Assembly: GCA_035535995.1 (NCBI GenBank)
Contig: DATLOZ010000013.1
Location: 1 to 64,000, forward strand
DNA: 64,000 nt
From: JANYCO01 sp035535995
Lineage (GTDB): Bacteria; Bacteroidota; Bacteroidia; Cytophagales; Cytophagaceae
Direction: 5' to 3'
The notes under the pieces were generated by a model. It made no database searches, was not told where the DNA came from, and worked only from the letters and a program-made list of their open reading frames with translations. Shown here piece after piece: positions 45,401 to 52,191 of the stretch; positions within the stretch are counted from its first letter, which is position 1, and the number at the start of each line of letters is the position of its first letter. Both the position numbers and the translations under genes were made by a program.

Positions 45401-46099
45401 TTTCTCTGGAAGTTTGGAGACGGCGCTACCTCCACCATGGAGAATCCTTCGCACCTCTACAACCAGCCAGGGACGTATAATGTAATGTTGATCGTCTCCG
45501 ATCCTGCAAGTTGCAACGGTGCAGATACTTTGGTAAAACCACTATACGTATCGCCAATTTCAAGCAGCTATAGTATAGATGCAACCGCGGATGACTATAC
45601 AATCTATAAGGGTAAACAAACGGTACTCCGTGCTATTCCTAATACTCCCGGATTTTCGTATTCATGGACCCCAACTACAGGACTATCCAATCCGCAATCT
45701 GCAGTCACTCTTGCAAGGCCACAAATTACTACTACTTATACAGTAGCTGTTTCCGATCCGAAACTGAGCAGCTGTAGAGTTGGTGACACTGTTACGATCC
45801 AGGTAGTTGAGATCATTTGCCGGGAGCCATATATTTATGTACCAAACGCTTTTACGCCTAATGAAGACGGGAAAAACGAATTGATCTATGTAAGAAGCAA
45901 AAATGTCCGCGATCTTTATTTTACAATTTATAATCGCTGGGGCGAAAAAGTTTTTGAAACAAAGGATCAAAATATAGGTTGGGATGGCACATACAAAGGA
46001 ATGAAAGTCGATCCTGGTGTATTTGATTATTATGTAGAAGGCCATTGCATAGACGATCAACAATTTTTCATGAAAGGAAATATAACAGTGATCCGATGA
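42482..46099 (+). CDS. Secreted SBBP-repeat/PKD adhesin-like protein with T9SS type B sorting domain
   Basis: The 1205-residue protein has a signal peptide (1-20) and an N-terminal domain (IRFIENKNQWDSRVLYK) that precedes SBBP repeats in this family. At least four SBBP units follow (YLGGNADE, YIGGTGND, YLGGSADDAAYSI and variants). Two PKD domains (VADFN-x-DVCLG, then FLWKFGDGATST) each pair with an Ig-like module ending TTTYTV; the pair is tandemly duplicated. The C-terminus (YVPNAFTPNEDGKNE, YNRWGEKVFET, WDGTYKG) is the gliding-motility-associated CTD used for type IX export. The cell-surface target is unknown. It overlaps the PorP/SprF gene by 4 bp. Confidence 0.92.
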   Translation: MKNNLLAVILFIFLVQQGFAHEPRQDDGIRFIENKNQWDSRVLYKAEITGGAMFLEKNCFTYNFRTSNSRHPLPPADGDSLRYKGHAFQVKFLQANAEVLPASSGEFSDYTNYFIGKDPSHWASYVKAFATVLYEDIYEGVDLKVYSQANNIKYDFILYPKTDPSIIRLQYTGLDRIAISEGNLLLVTSVGVITEQKPFAYQYINGELLSIPCEYRLEDNVVSFAFPAGYNQNYPVTIDPVLIFSTYSGSTADNFGYSAAPDSKGFLYSGSSVFDIGYPVTPGAYQTTFAGGSGYYSIYGIKGTDVGITKYDTTGTKRIYSTYLGGNADEVPHSLIVNDKDELYIFGTTGSPNFPITTGAYDSTFAGGTTINMDGIAVAYVNGSDIFVSKLSNDGTQLLASTYIGGTGNDGILAKSIPSNLRYNYADELRGEIELDKSSNVYIASCTHSTDFPIKGNVSQPTFGGGSFDAIVLKMDPNLQSIFWSTYLGGSADDAAYSIELDRDTNIYVAGGTNSFNFPTTAGTLYPAVQGGRADGFIAFLDNATGVKNIATYFGSTTYDQIYCVGLDKSNNVHVFGQTDATGAGATRYIKNAGFSQPNSGQFITKIKPALDTVIWSTTFGDGSGHPNISPTAFLVDLCSKIYLSGWGGSPENNRFLNSDVNPAFKYPFNMYTTLGSSPPTDFYQPTSPDKADFYLFVIESDASAVSYASYFGGPLSMEHVDGGTSRFDRKGKIYQAMCAGCGGHTDMPIKPPFGATELPAHNNSSNCNIGVFKMDFLLPAIVADFNGNDVCLGDTTHFTSNSLKRSATDFLWKFGDGATSTLENPWHLYSSGGTYNVTLILSDSTSCNLADTIVKPVYVSPLSTANATADDSIICKGDQTTLRATPNSTAFLYSWTPALGLSNPQSAVTTAMPTVTTTYTVLIYDKKLNNCQASDTVTIKIQAVVADFNASDVCLGNTVYFTSNSSKLQATTFLWKFGDGATSTMENPSHLYNQPGTYNVMLIVSDPASCNGADTLVKPLYVSPISSSYSIDATADDYTIYKGKQTVLRAIPNTPGFSYSWTPTTGLSNPQSAVTLARPQITTTYTVAVSDPKLSSCRVGDTVTIQVVEIICREPYIYVPNAFTPNEDGKNELIYVRSKNVRDLYFTIYNRWGEKVFETKDQNIGWDGTYKGMKVDPGVFDYYVEGHCIDDQQFFMKGNITVIR

Positions 46100-47109
46100 T
46101 GAAAAAAGTTACGATTGTTTTGAGCTTATTAATGTGGATGATTTTGATAGTGAAAAGATCATTGGCACAGGATATTCATTTTTCACAGTTCATGTCATCG
46201 CCCATGAATTTAAACCCTGCCCTTACAGGAAGCTTTGACGGCGCGTATCGCTTCATCGGGAACGGTCGCAGTCAGTGGAGCTCGGCAACGGTTCCATATC
46301 AGACGCTCGGGCTTTCTGCCGATGCCAATAATTTTTTGCGTATGAAAAATGTAGGCGCAGGACTTTCTCTCGCGCAAGACCGCACCGGTGATTCGCACTT
46401 CAGTACTTTTCTTCTCAATATCGCCGCTTCGTATAGAATTAATTTTACCAGAAAACATTCCGTCTCTTTGGGTTTACAATCCGGTTTTACTTCAAGAAGA
46501 ATTGATTACAGTAATTTGTATTACGACAATCAGTTCAACGGCTACACGTACGACGCTTCCATTCCCTCCGTTGAAAATTTTCAAAATGCAGGAAGGATCT
46601 ATGCCAACCTGAATGCCGGGATCAACTGGAGTTATAAACCAAAGAAACGAAATAAAGTAGAAGGAGGATTTTCAGTGTATAATATTTCTACACCCAAACA
46701 ATCGTTCTTCGGCAATAATTTTATTTTACTGGATCAACGTTTCAACATTCATGCCTCCGGCCAGTTCATGCTTTCCGACCGGGTAGATGTGTTGCCTACA
46801 TTTTTATTTATGACACAAGGTACTTTCCGGGAAATAAACGGAGGAGGTTCGTTCAAATATATTCTTAATAAAAATCCTAACCACTACCGCGCGCTCTATG
46901 TAGGCGCCTCGCTGCGCGCCGGCGACGCGCTGTTTGGATTATTGGGAATGGATTACCAGAAATGGTATGTAGGACTCAGCTACGATCTTAACTACAGCGG
47001 ATTCAAGCCTGCCACTAATTATAGAGGAGGAATGGAATTCGCAGTAATTTACATAGTAGATCGTTTGCCTAAGAAAAAGAAATATAGAGTGTGTCCGGCT
47101 TATTTATGA
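46096..47109 (+). CDS. PorP/SprF-family outer membrane protein
   Basis: From the ATG at 46096 (or the adjacent one at 46099) a signal peptide ending SLAQ leads to the family opening DIHFSQFMSSPMNLNPALTG. A 14-strand-type barrel with LGLSADANNFLRMKNVGAGLSLAQDR and GINWSYKPK follows, near full length (338 residues). In Bacteroidota each type B-CTD cargo often needs a dedicated SprF-like protein for export or anchoring. Start codon and cargo stop overlap as ATGA, indicating translational coupling. Confidence 0.93.
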   Translation: MMKKVTIVLSLLMWMILIVKRSLAQDIHFSQFMSSPMNLNPALTGSFDGAYRFIGNGRSQWSSATVPYQTLGLSADANNFLRMKNVGAGLSLAQDRTGDSHFSTFLLNIAASYRINFTRKHSVSLGLQSGFTSRRIDYSNLYYDNQFNGYTYDASIPSVENFQNAGRIYANLNAGINWSYKPKKRNKVEGGFSVYNISTPKQSFFGNNFILLDQRFNIHASGQFMLSDRVDVLPTFLFMTQGTFREINGGGSFKYILNKNPNHYRALYVGASLRAGDALFGLLGMDYQKWYVGLSYDLNYSGFKPATNYRGGMEFAVIYIVDRLPKKKKYRVCPAYL

Positions 47110-47125
47110 TGTTTTATTTTTAAAC

Positions 47126-49408
47126 ATGAAAAGAATAATAGTCCTGTTTTGTATTCTCTGCTCAGCTGTTGTAGCGCAAGCACAATCGCAAAAGCAGTGG
47201 CTGCGCTATGCAGACGAGTCGTACAAGGACGGTGACTATTACGGAGCATCGCTTTATTATCGCAATGCCATGCTGCTTGATTCTTCGGATCTCTATATCG
47301 TTTACCAGTACGCGGAATCGTTGCGTCAGTATAATGAGTACGAAAAGGCCGAATATTATTATGAATATGTGTGGAACAAAGACAAGGGAAAGGATTACAA
47401 GGAATGTATGTTCTGGCTTGCTACCATGCAGAAGTACAATGCTAAGTATATTCAGGCGAGAAAAAATTTCAGTCGTTATACAAAGATCAATACCAATAAA
47501 AAATCTTTCTTTTTTAAAAAAGCCACACAGGAAATGGGCGCCTGCGAATACGTGCTGACCGTGAAACATGATTCTGTAAAAGTAGAAATAAAAAATATTG
47601 GCGATACCACTCGTCCCGAGACTTCGGTGAATACGATCAACTCTGAATTCAACGCTACGCCTCTCAACGACTCTGTCATTTATTTCTCTTCCCTTCGTTC
47701 GGAAAAAATGCGCGAGCTCAGCGATGAGAAAGACAAAACTTATTGGATCAAAGTATACGAAGCAGAAAAAACAGATACCGCTTGGTTTCTCACCTCCGAG
47801 CTCGATACCACGATCAATAAAGAAGCGATGAATACTGCCAACACCAGCCTGAGCGCCGATCAGAAGACAATATACCTGAGTCGCTGCGACGCACAACGAA
47901 ATTGCCAGATCTATATAAGCAAGAACATCAATGGCGAATGGCAGTCGGCTATTAAACTCCCTGATAGTATTAATTATCCTGGAGCGATTACCACGCAGCC
48001 CTTTATTACTGTGATCGACAGCGTAGAAGTATTGTTCTTCGTTTCCGATCGCCCCGGAGGAAAAGGGCGGATGGATATATGGAAATCAGAAATCCACGAC
48101 GGGGTTTTTATGCAGGCAAAAAATCTTGGAACCACCGTCAATTCGATTGACGATGAGATCACGCCAGTATATGAAAATAAAACTAACACGCTCTACTTCA
48201 GTTCCGCCTGGCATTATGGATTAGGTGGATTTGATATTTTTAGTTCTAAAAAAGAAGGTAAAGGCTTCAAAACTCCAGTTAATATGGGCTATCCGTATAA
48301 TTCGAGTGTGAACGATCTTTATTATACCATCAACCCGGAGACCAATGTAGGATTTCTTACTTCGAATAGAAAAGGATCGATGTATCGCGAATCGGAAACT
48401 TGTTGCAACGACATCTGGTCGTTCAAGCGTATTGTGCCGCCGCCGCCGCCACCTGTGGTAAAGGATACCGTAAAGAAAATATCTGACCTGGAAAAATTGA
48501 TGTCGTACCTGCCTGTGAAATTATATTTTCATAACGATGAGCCAAATCCAAAAACAAGAGATACTGTATCTTCCAAAACATACCTTGAAAGTTACCAGGA
48601 GTACAAGAGTCTTCAGGAAGATTACCAGAAAAATTATTCGCAAGGTTTAAAGGGAGAAGCCCAGCAAGCTGCGATCGATACGATTAATGCTTTCTTTACA
48701 AACCACGTGGATAAAGGTGTTCAAGATCTGGAGCAATTTACAGACCTTTTGTATGCAGAATTACTGAAAGGATATAAACTGGATGTTTTAGTAAAAGGAC
48801 ATGCCAGCTCGCTTGCCAAGACAGACTATAACGTGCCGCTTACTTTACGCAGGATTTCCAGTTTGGAATTATTTCTCAGAAGTTATAAAGACGGAGTGAT
48901 GCTTCCTTATCTCGAAGACAGCGCAGGCAATGGAGGTAGTTTAAAAATTATCCGACTTCCTTTCGGAGAATATAAAGCGCAGAAAAACATGAGCGATAAT
49001 TTATATGATCAGAAAAACTCTGTCTATTCTGTGTCGGCGGCTGAGAGCAGGAATATTGAAATTGTTTCGGTCACGCTTTCGCATAAAGATAGTATGGCAG
49101 CAGAAATGCGTTTTTTGAAAAAAGAAGTTTTTGATTTTGGGAGTTCTATACAAGGACAAGTATTAAAACATATTTTCAAATTTAAAAATACCGGAAAGGC
49201 ACCCCTTATAATTTCAAGTATTCAAACTTCCTGTACATGCATCACTGTAAAAGGCCCTACAGAAGCCGTAGCACCGGGAGAGCGCGGAGATATAGAAGTA
49301 ACCCTGGATACGAAAGAATTGAAAGGAAAAGAATTTCATTCGGTTTCTATTTATACCAATGGAATTCCGATTGAAAAGGAATTGTCGGTGACGACGGAAG
49401 TGCATTGA
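47126..49408 (+). CDS. PorE-like TPR/PD40/OmpA protein fused to a DUF1573 domain
   Basis: Signal peptide 1-20; TPR-type helices 24-140; a PD40 propeller about 170-435 (SDRPGGKGRMDIW, SSAWHYGLGGFDIF, TSNRKG); a proline hinge 437-443; an OmpA-like domain about 460-650 (PVKLYFHNDEPNP, VLVKGHASSLAKTDYNVPL, RRISSLELFL); and a DUF1573 domain 664-760 (VFDFGSSIQG, ISSIQTSCTC). The first four parts match PorE-type proteins that tether T9SS parts to peptidoglycan. The OmpA segment is diverged and the carboxypeptidase-regulatory domain of PorE is missing. The added DUF1573 is unusual. It follows the PorP/SprF gene by 16 bp as part of the cassette. Confidence 0.88.
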   Translation: MKRIIVLFCILCSAVVAQAQSQKQWLRYADESYKDGDYYGASLYYRNAMLLDSSDLYIVYQYAESLRQYNEYEKAEYYYEYVWNKDKGKDYKECMFWLATMQKYNAKYIQARKNFSRYTKINTNKKSFFFKKATQEMGACEYVLTVKHDSVKVEIKNIGDTTRPETSVNTINSEFNATPLNDSVIYFSSLRSEKMRELSDEKDKTYWIKVYEAEKTDTAWFLTSELDTTINKEAMNTANTSLSADQKTIYLSRCDAQRNCQIYISKNINGEWQSAIKLPDSINYPGAITTQPFITVIDSVEVLFFVSDRPGGKGRMDIWKSEIHDGVFMQAKNLGTTVNSIDDEITPVYENKTNTLYFSSAWHYGLGGFDIFSSKKEGKGFKTPVNMGYPYNSSVNDLYYTINPETNVGFLTSNRKGSMYRESETCCNDIWSFKRIVPPPPPPVVKDTVKKISDLEKLMSYLPVKLYFHNDEPNPKTRDTVSSKTYLESYQEYKSLQEDYQKNYSQGLKGEAQQAAIDTINAFFTNHVDKGVQDLEQFTDLLYAELLKGYKLDVLVKGHASSLAKTDYNVPLTLRRISSLELFLRSYKDGVMLPYLEDSAGNGGSLKIIRLPFGEYKAQKNMSDNLYDQKNSVYSVSAAESRNIEIVSVTLSHKDSMAAEMRFLKKEVFDFGSSIQGQVLKHIFKFKNTGKAPLIISSIQTSCTCITVKGPTEAVAPGERGDIEVTLDTKELKGKEFHSVSIYTNGIPIEKELSVTTEVH

Positions 49409-49416
49409 TAATAAAC

Positions 49417-49491
49417 CGTCATTGAGAGGGATGACGTAGCTAACAGATTGCTTCGTCAACGTTGCTTCGCAATATTTCCTCGCAATGACGA
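49417..49491. repeat. Family C element, short form (C2)
   Basis: The right half matches C1 closely (GATTGCTTCGTCAACG, then TTTCCTCGCAATGAC); the left half is shortened to cgtcattgagagg. It lies between the PorE-like gene and the next coding region. Confidence 0.85.
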
Positions 49492-49534
49492 CATAAAATT
49501 TTGCTTTTATTTATTTTTATTCGAACTTATACAT

Positions 49535-50149
49535 ATGCTAAAAAAACTTTTCTGTACAGGGATTTTTATTTTCCTGTTTTCTTATCTGCAAGCCCAAGAC
49601 AGTACGAAATATATACGTTTGTCATTCACTTTGTTCGACAATGCTGCTTCGTTGCCCCAACAAGGTTTCGGAACAGCGTTTAAAAGTCCGATCCATCCGG
49701 GGTTAGCAGTGGGTACAGAATTCAGTTTGAAGAAATGGAAAAGAACTGAACTATATCAAACAGTCAAACTTGGTTATTTTTATCATCGTTTTGTGCAACA
49801 TGCCATACAGCTTTATTCGGAAACAGGCTATCGCTATACACACCGCTCTGGACTTGGGGTGTACGGGCAGTTAGGAGCAGGGTATTTGCATTCTTTTATC
49901 GATCAGCAGGTATTTGTGTTTGAGAACGGTTCGTACCATGAAAAAAAATTACCAAGCCGTCCGCAACTGATGATCAGCTTGACGCCAGGTATTTATTATG
50001 ATTTCAATAAAAAATGCCACTGGCCTGTGACGGTATTTTTTGCTTACCAGGCATGGCTGCAATTGCCTTATGTGAAAAAGTATGTAACCGTGTTTCCCAA
50101 TACTGCTCTGCAGTTGGGCGCTATTCTTAGTTTAAAAAGAAAAAAATAA
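49535..50149 (+). CDS. Small predicted outer membrane protein
   Basis: The 204-residue protein starts at the ATG at 49535, giving a signal peptide (LKKLFCTGIFIFLFSYLQAQ). Upstream in-frame codons run through the family C repeat and are not credible. The remainder shows alternating aromatic and polar residues (VKLGYFYHRFVQHAIQLYS, GLGVYGQLGAGYLHS) consistent with a small barrel. No family recognised. The serine hydrolase follows after 11 bp, so the two are one operon. Confidence 0.7.
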   Translation: MLKKLFCTGIFIFLFSYLQAQDSTKYIRLSFTLFDNAASLPQQGFGTAFKSPIHPGLAVGTEFSLKKWKRTELYQTVKLGYFYHRFVQHAIQLYSETGYRYTHRSGLGVYGQLGAGYLHSFIDQQVFVFENGSYHEKKLPSRPQLMISLTPGIYYDFNKKCHWPVTVFFAYQAWLQLPYVKKYVTVFPNTALQLGAILSLKRKK

Positions 50150-50156
50150 AAGGAGG
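50150..50156 (+). promoter_or_regulatory. Perfect Shine-Dalgarno sequence
   Basis: AAGGAGG lies directly after the upstream stop codon and 4 bases before the ATG at 50161. Strong Shine-Dalgarno sites are rare in Bacteroidota, so this one is notable and fixes the start. Confidence 0.7.
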
Positions 50157-50160
50157 AAAA

Positions 50161-51336
50161 ATGAAACAGACATTATATTATTTACTGGGATTTTTACTGT
50201 TAGTTTCTTCCTGTAAAGATAAAACTATAAAACCCACCGAAGATTGTTCGATCAATTATGTAGACAGTAGCGCGGCTCATCCAAAGGCAGCGCAGTTTCA
50301 GGGATTGTTAGATAAATATACCTCTAAAGGCTTACCGGGAATTGTGTTGTTAGCGAAAGATGAAAACGGCGTTTGGATTGGTTCTTCTGGTGTGGCAGAC
50401 ATTGATAAACATATTGCGATGCAGAAATGCCACGTGGGGAAAGTAGCCAGCATCAATAAGATCTACATGGCTGTGCTTACGATGAAGTTGGTAGAACAAG
50501 GAGTATTCACGCTCGATGATAAGATCAGCAAATGGATCCCATCTTCTATTCTTGATAAAATTGAGGATGCAGATAAGTTTACCATCGGCGATCTTTTGCA
50601 ACATAGAACTGGTGTGTACGACCTGATCACCGACAATGGATTTTATCTGGCAGTGTTGAACAATCCTCCAAAGAAATGGAAACAAGAGGAACTTCTACAT
50701 TATGTATACAATAAAGATCCAATGTTTGCATATGGAACTAAAACAGGATATTCGAATACCAATTTTTGTTTATTGAGTTTAGTCATTGACAATGCCACCG
50801 GCAGGCCACATGCAGAGCTGCTAAGAGAGCAAGTGCTAGCGCCTTTGGGGTTGACGCATTCCTACTATTATTACGCGGAAGCACTCCCTGCACATGGAGT
50901 AGCGCAAGGATATTTTGATCTGTATAACAATCATAAGATCGCTAATCTTTCGGAATACAATACAGGCAGTGGAAACGGATACACCGGATTATATTCGGAT
51001 GTGCACGATCTGTTGACTTTCTCGAATGCTTTGTTTGTACAGCAAACGCTTGTTGCGCCTTCCTCCTTAACTCAAATGCTCACGTTTGATCCTTATGTGG
51101 AATATGATCGTCAGCTTGGATACGGTGTGCAGAAAGATCTTTTCGGAGGAGCGGATGGGGAATACGGCATAGGCCACAGAGGGCGCGACCTGGCTTATTC
51201 TGCTGATATGTTTTATTTTCCTAACCAGGATAAGACAATGATCCTGCTAGTCAATTATGGAACGGATGCTGATAGTTATCTGCAATATGTATTTAATGAT
51301 TGCAGGATGGATGTGAAGCAGGCTTTGCTGCACTAA
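50161..51336 (+). CDS. Serine hydrolase lipoprotein, class C beta-lactamase/DD-peptidase family
   Basis: A lipoprotein signal with lipobox LVSSC (Cys18) is followed by a beta-lactamase-family domain. The nucleophile motif SxxK is S97-I-N-K100, the YxN-type motif is Y197-S-N199, and the third motif region is GHRGRDLAYS. Members include D-Ala-D-Ala peptidases, esterases and beta-lactamases; a resistance role cannot be inferred. Length 391 residues is ordinary. It is translationally coupled to the preceding gene. Confidence 0.85.
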   Translation: MKQTLYYLLGFLLLVSSCKDKTIKPTEDCSINYVDSSAAHPKAAQFQGLLDKYTSKGLPGIVLLAKDENGVWIGSSGVADIDKHIAMQKCHVGKVASINKIYMAVLTMKLVEQGVFTLDDKISKWIPSSILDKIEDADKFTIGDLLQHRTGVYDLITDNGFYLAVLNNPPKKWKQEELLHYVYNKDPMFAYGTKTGYSNTNFCLLSLVIDNATGRPHAELLREQVLAPLGLTHSYYYYAEALPAHGVAQGYFDLYNNHKIANLSEYNTGSGNGYTGLYSDVHDLLTFSNALFVQQTLVAPSSLTQMLTFDPYVEYDRQLGYGVQKDLFGGADGEYGIGHRGRDLAYSADMFYFPNQDKTMILLVNYGTDADSYLQYVFNDCRMDVKQALLH

Positions 51337-51348
51337 TACTGTGTACTG

Positions 51349-51397
51349 TTGCTGTTGCTCTTGCTGTCCTGCATTCTGACAGCAAGAGCAACAGCAA
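51349..51397. repeat. Family F hexamer hairpin
   Basis: A perfect 20-bp stem (51349-51368 with 51378-51397) whose arm is three TTGCTS hexamers plus TC. It sits between two converging genes without a U-tract. Confidence 0.8.
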
Positions 51398-51412
51398 TAG
51401 TAATGAGAATAG

Positions 51413-52135
51413 TTAAAACTCCTGGATAAACCCAATCATCACCGCCAGTCCTTGTGCGCTTACTTGTTTGAATTCTGCGGGAGCAGTTTTTAAAGTAGCA
51501 TTAGAATAAGATTCGTAATAATCTTTTGCTGTAAAAGTTCCGTTCTGATATTTAAATCCGATCACAATATTGCTTCGCGAACTGAAAAGCAATTCGGCGC
51601 CTAACGTTGCAAATGGCGCCACCATTGGATCGTAGCGGGCATAGGTGATATATCGGGTGTAAGTATCATTTTCTTCCAGGTATAATTTTCCGGAACCATT
51701 TAATCCCAGGCCACCGCCGATGAAGCCGTTGATCGTACCGAATCCTCCCTCAATTACAGGATAAACAAATTTTATACTAGGATGGATATAGATCTTGTTG
51801 AAACGACCTAATAAATAAGCTCCTCCGGAAAAGTTTTGCGTATAGCTATTGAGGAGAGCTCCCGCTGCCACGTCGATTGCGATATAGCGGTGAAGCATGT
51901 ATCCTCCGAAGATCTCTAATCCTCTGCCGGAGAAGCCTCCGAGAAGACCTGTATAACCCAGCGATGAATAAGCGATTTGGATATTTTTGAAATTGCTTGC
52001 ATACTGAAGATTCAGTCCGACGCGCCATCTGGGGCCTTCAAAAGGTTTTTTCTCCGATACGCCTTGTGCCTGGCTATGTAGAGATAAAAAGATCAATAAG
52101 AGAAATAGAAAGGATACTCTGCTTTTAATCTTCAT
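51413..52135 (-). CDS. Outer membrane beta-barrel protein
   Basis: From the ATG at 52135 a signal peptide (ending HSQAQ) precedes a 215-residue barrel with Gly/aromatic alternation (WRVGLNLQYASNF, YIHPSIKFVYPVIEGGFG, GFIGGGLGLNGSG, NIVIGFKYQNGTF). No specific family is recognised. Nine codons upstream of this ATG would break the signal peptide, so the longer frame is rejected. It is separated from infB by a terminator. Confidence 0.75.
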   Translation of the reverse strand: MKIKSRVSFLFLLLIFLSLHSQAQGVSEKKPFEGPRWRVGLNLQYASNFKNIQIAYSSLGYTGLLGGFSGRGLEIFGGYMLHRYIAIDVAAGALLNSYTQNFSGGAYLLGRFNKIYIHPSIKFVYPVIEGGFGTINGFIGGGLGLNGSGKLYLEENDTYTRYITYARYDPMVAPFATLGAELLFSSRSNIVIGFKYQNGTFTAKDYYESYSNATLKTAPAEFKQVSAQGLAVMIGFIQEF

Positions 52136-52152
52136 AAAAATCAAGTTATAAA

Positions 52153-52178
52153 AAAGCCCCACTTGTAAGCAGGGCTTT
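52153..52178 (-). terminator. Terminator after infB
   Basis: AAAGCCC and GGGCTTT arms (52153-52159 and 52172-52178), just beyond the infB stop; on the minus strand a T run follows. Confidence 0.75.
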
Positions 52179-52191
52179 AGATTGGTGTTGA

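Noticed and set aside
46045..46095. Upstream ATG for the PorP/SprF gene
   Set aside because: It would put charged residues ahead of a clear signal peptide and overlap the cargo gene by 55 bp; the ATGA overlap at 46096 is the natural start.
49448..49534. Longer N-terminus of the small outer membrane protein
   Set aside because: The first 29 codons are translated family C repeat; the ATG at 49535 begins a proper signal peptide.
50161..51336. Serine hydrolase as an antibiotic-resistance beta-lactamase
   Set aside because: Only the general family motifs are present; many relatives are peptidases or esterases, so resistance cannot be claimed.
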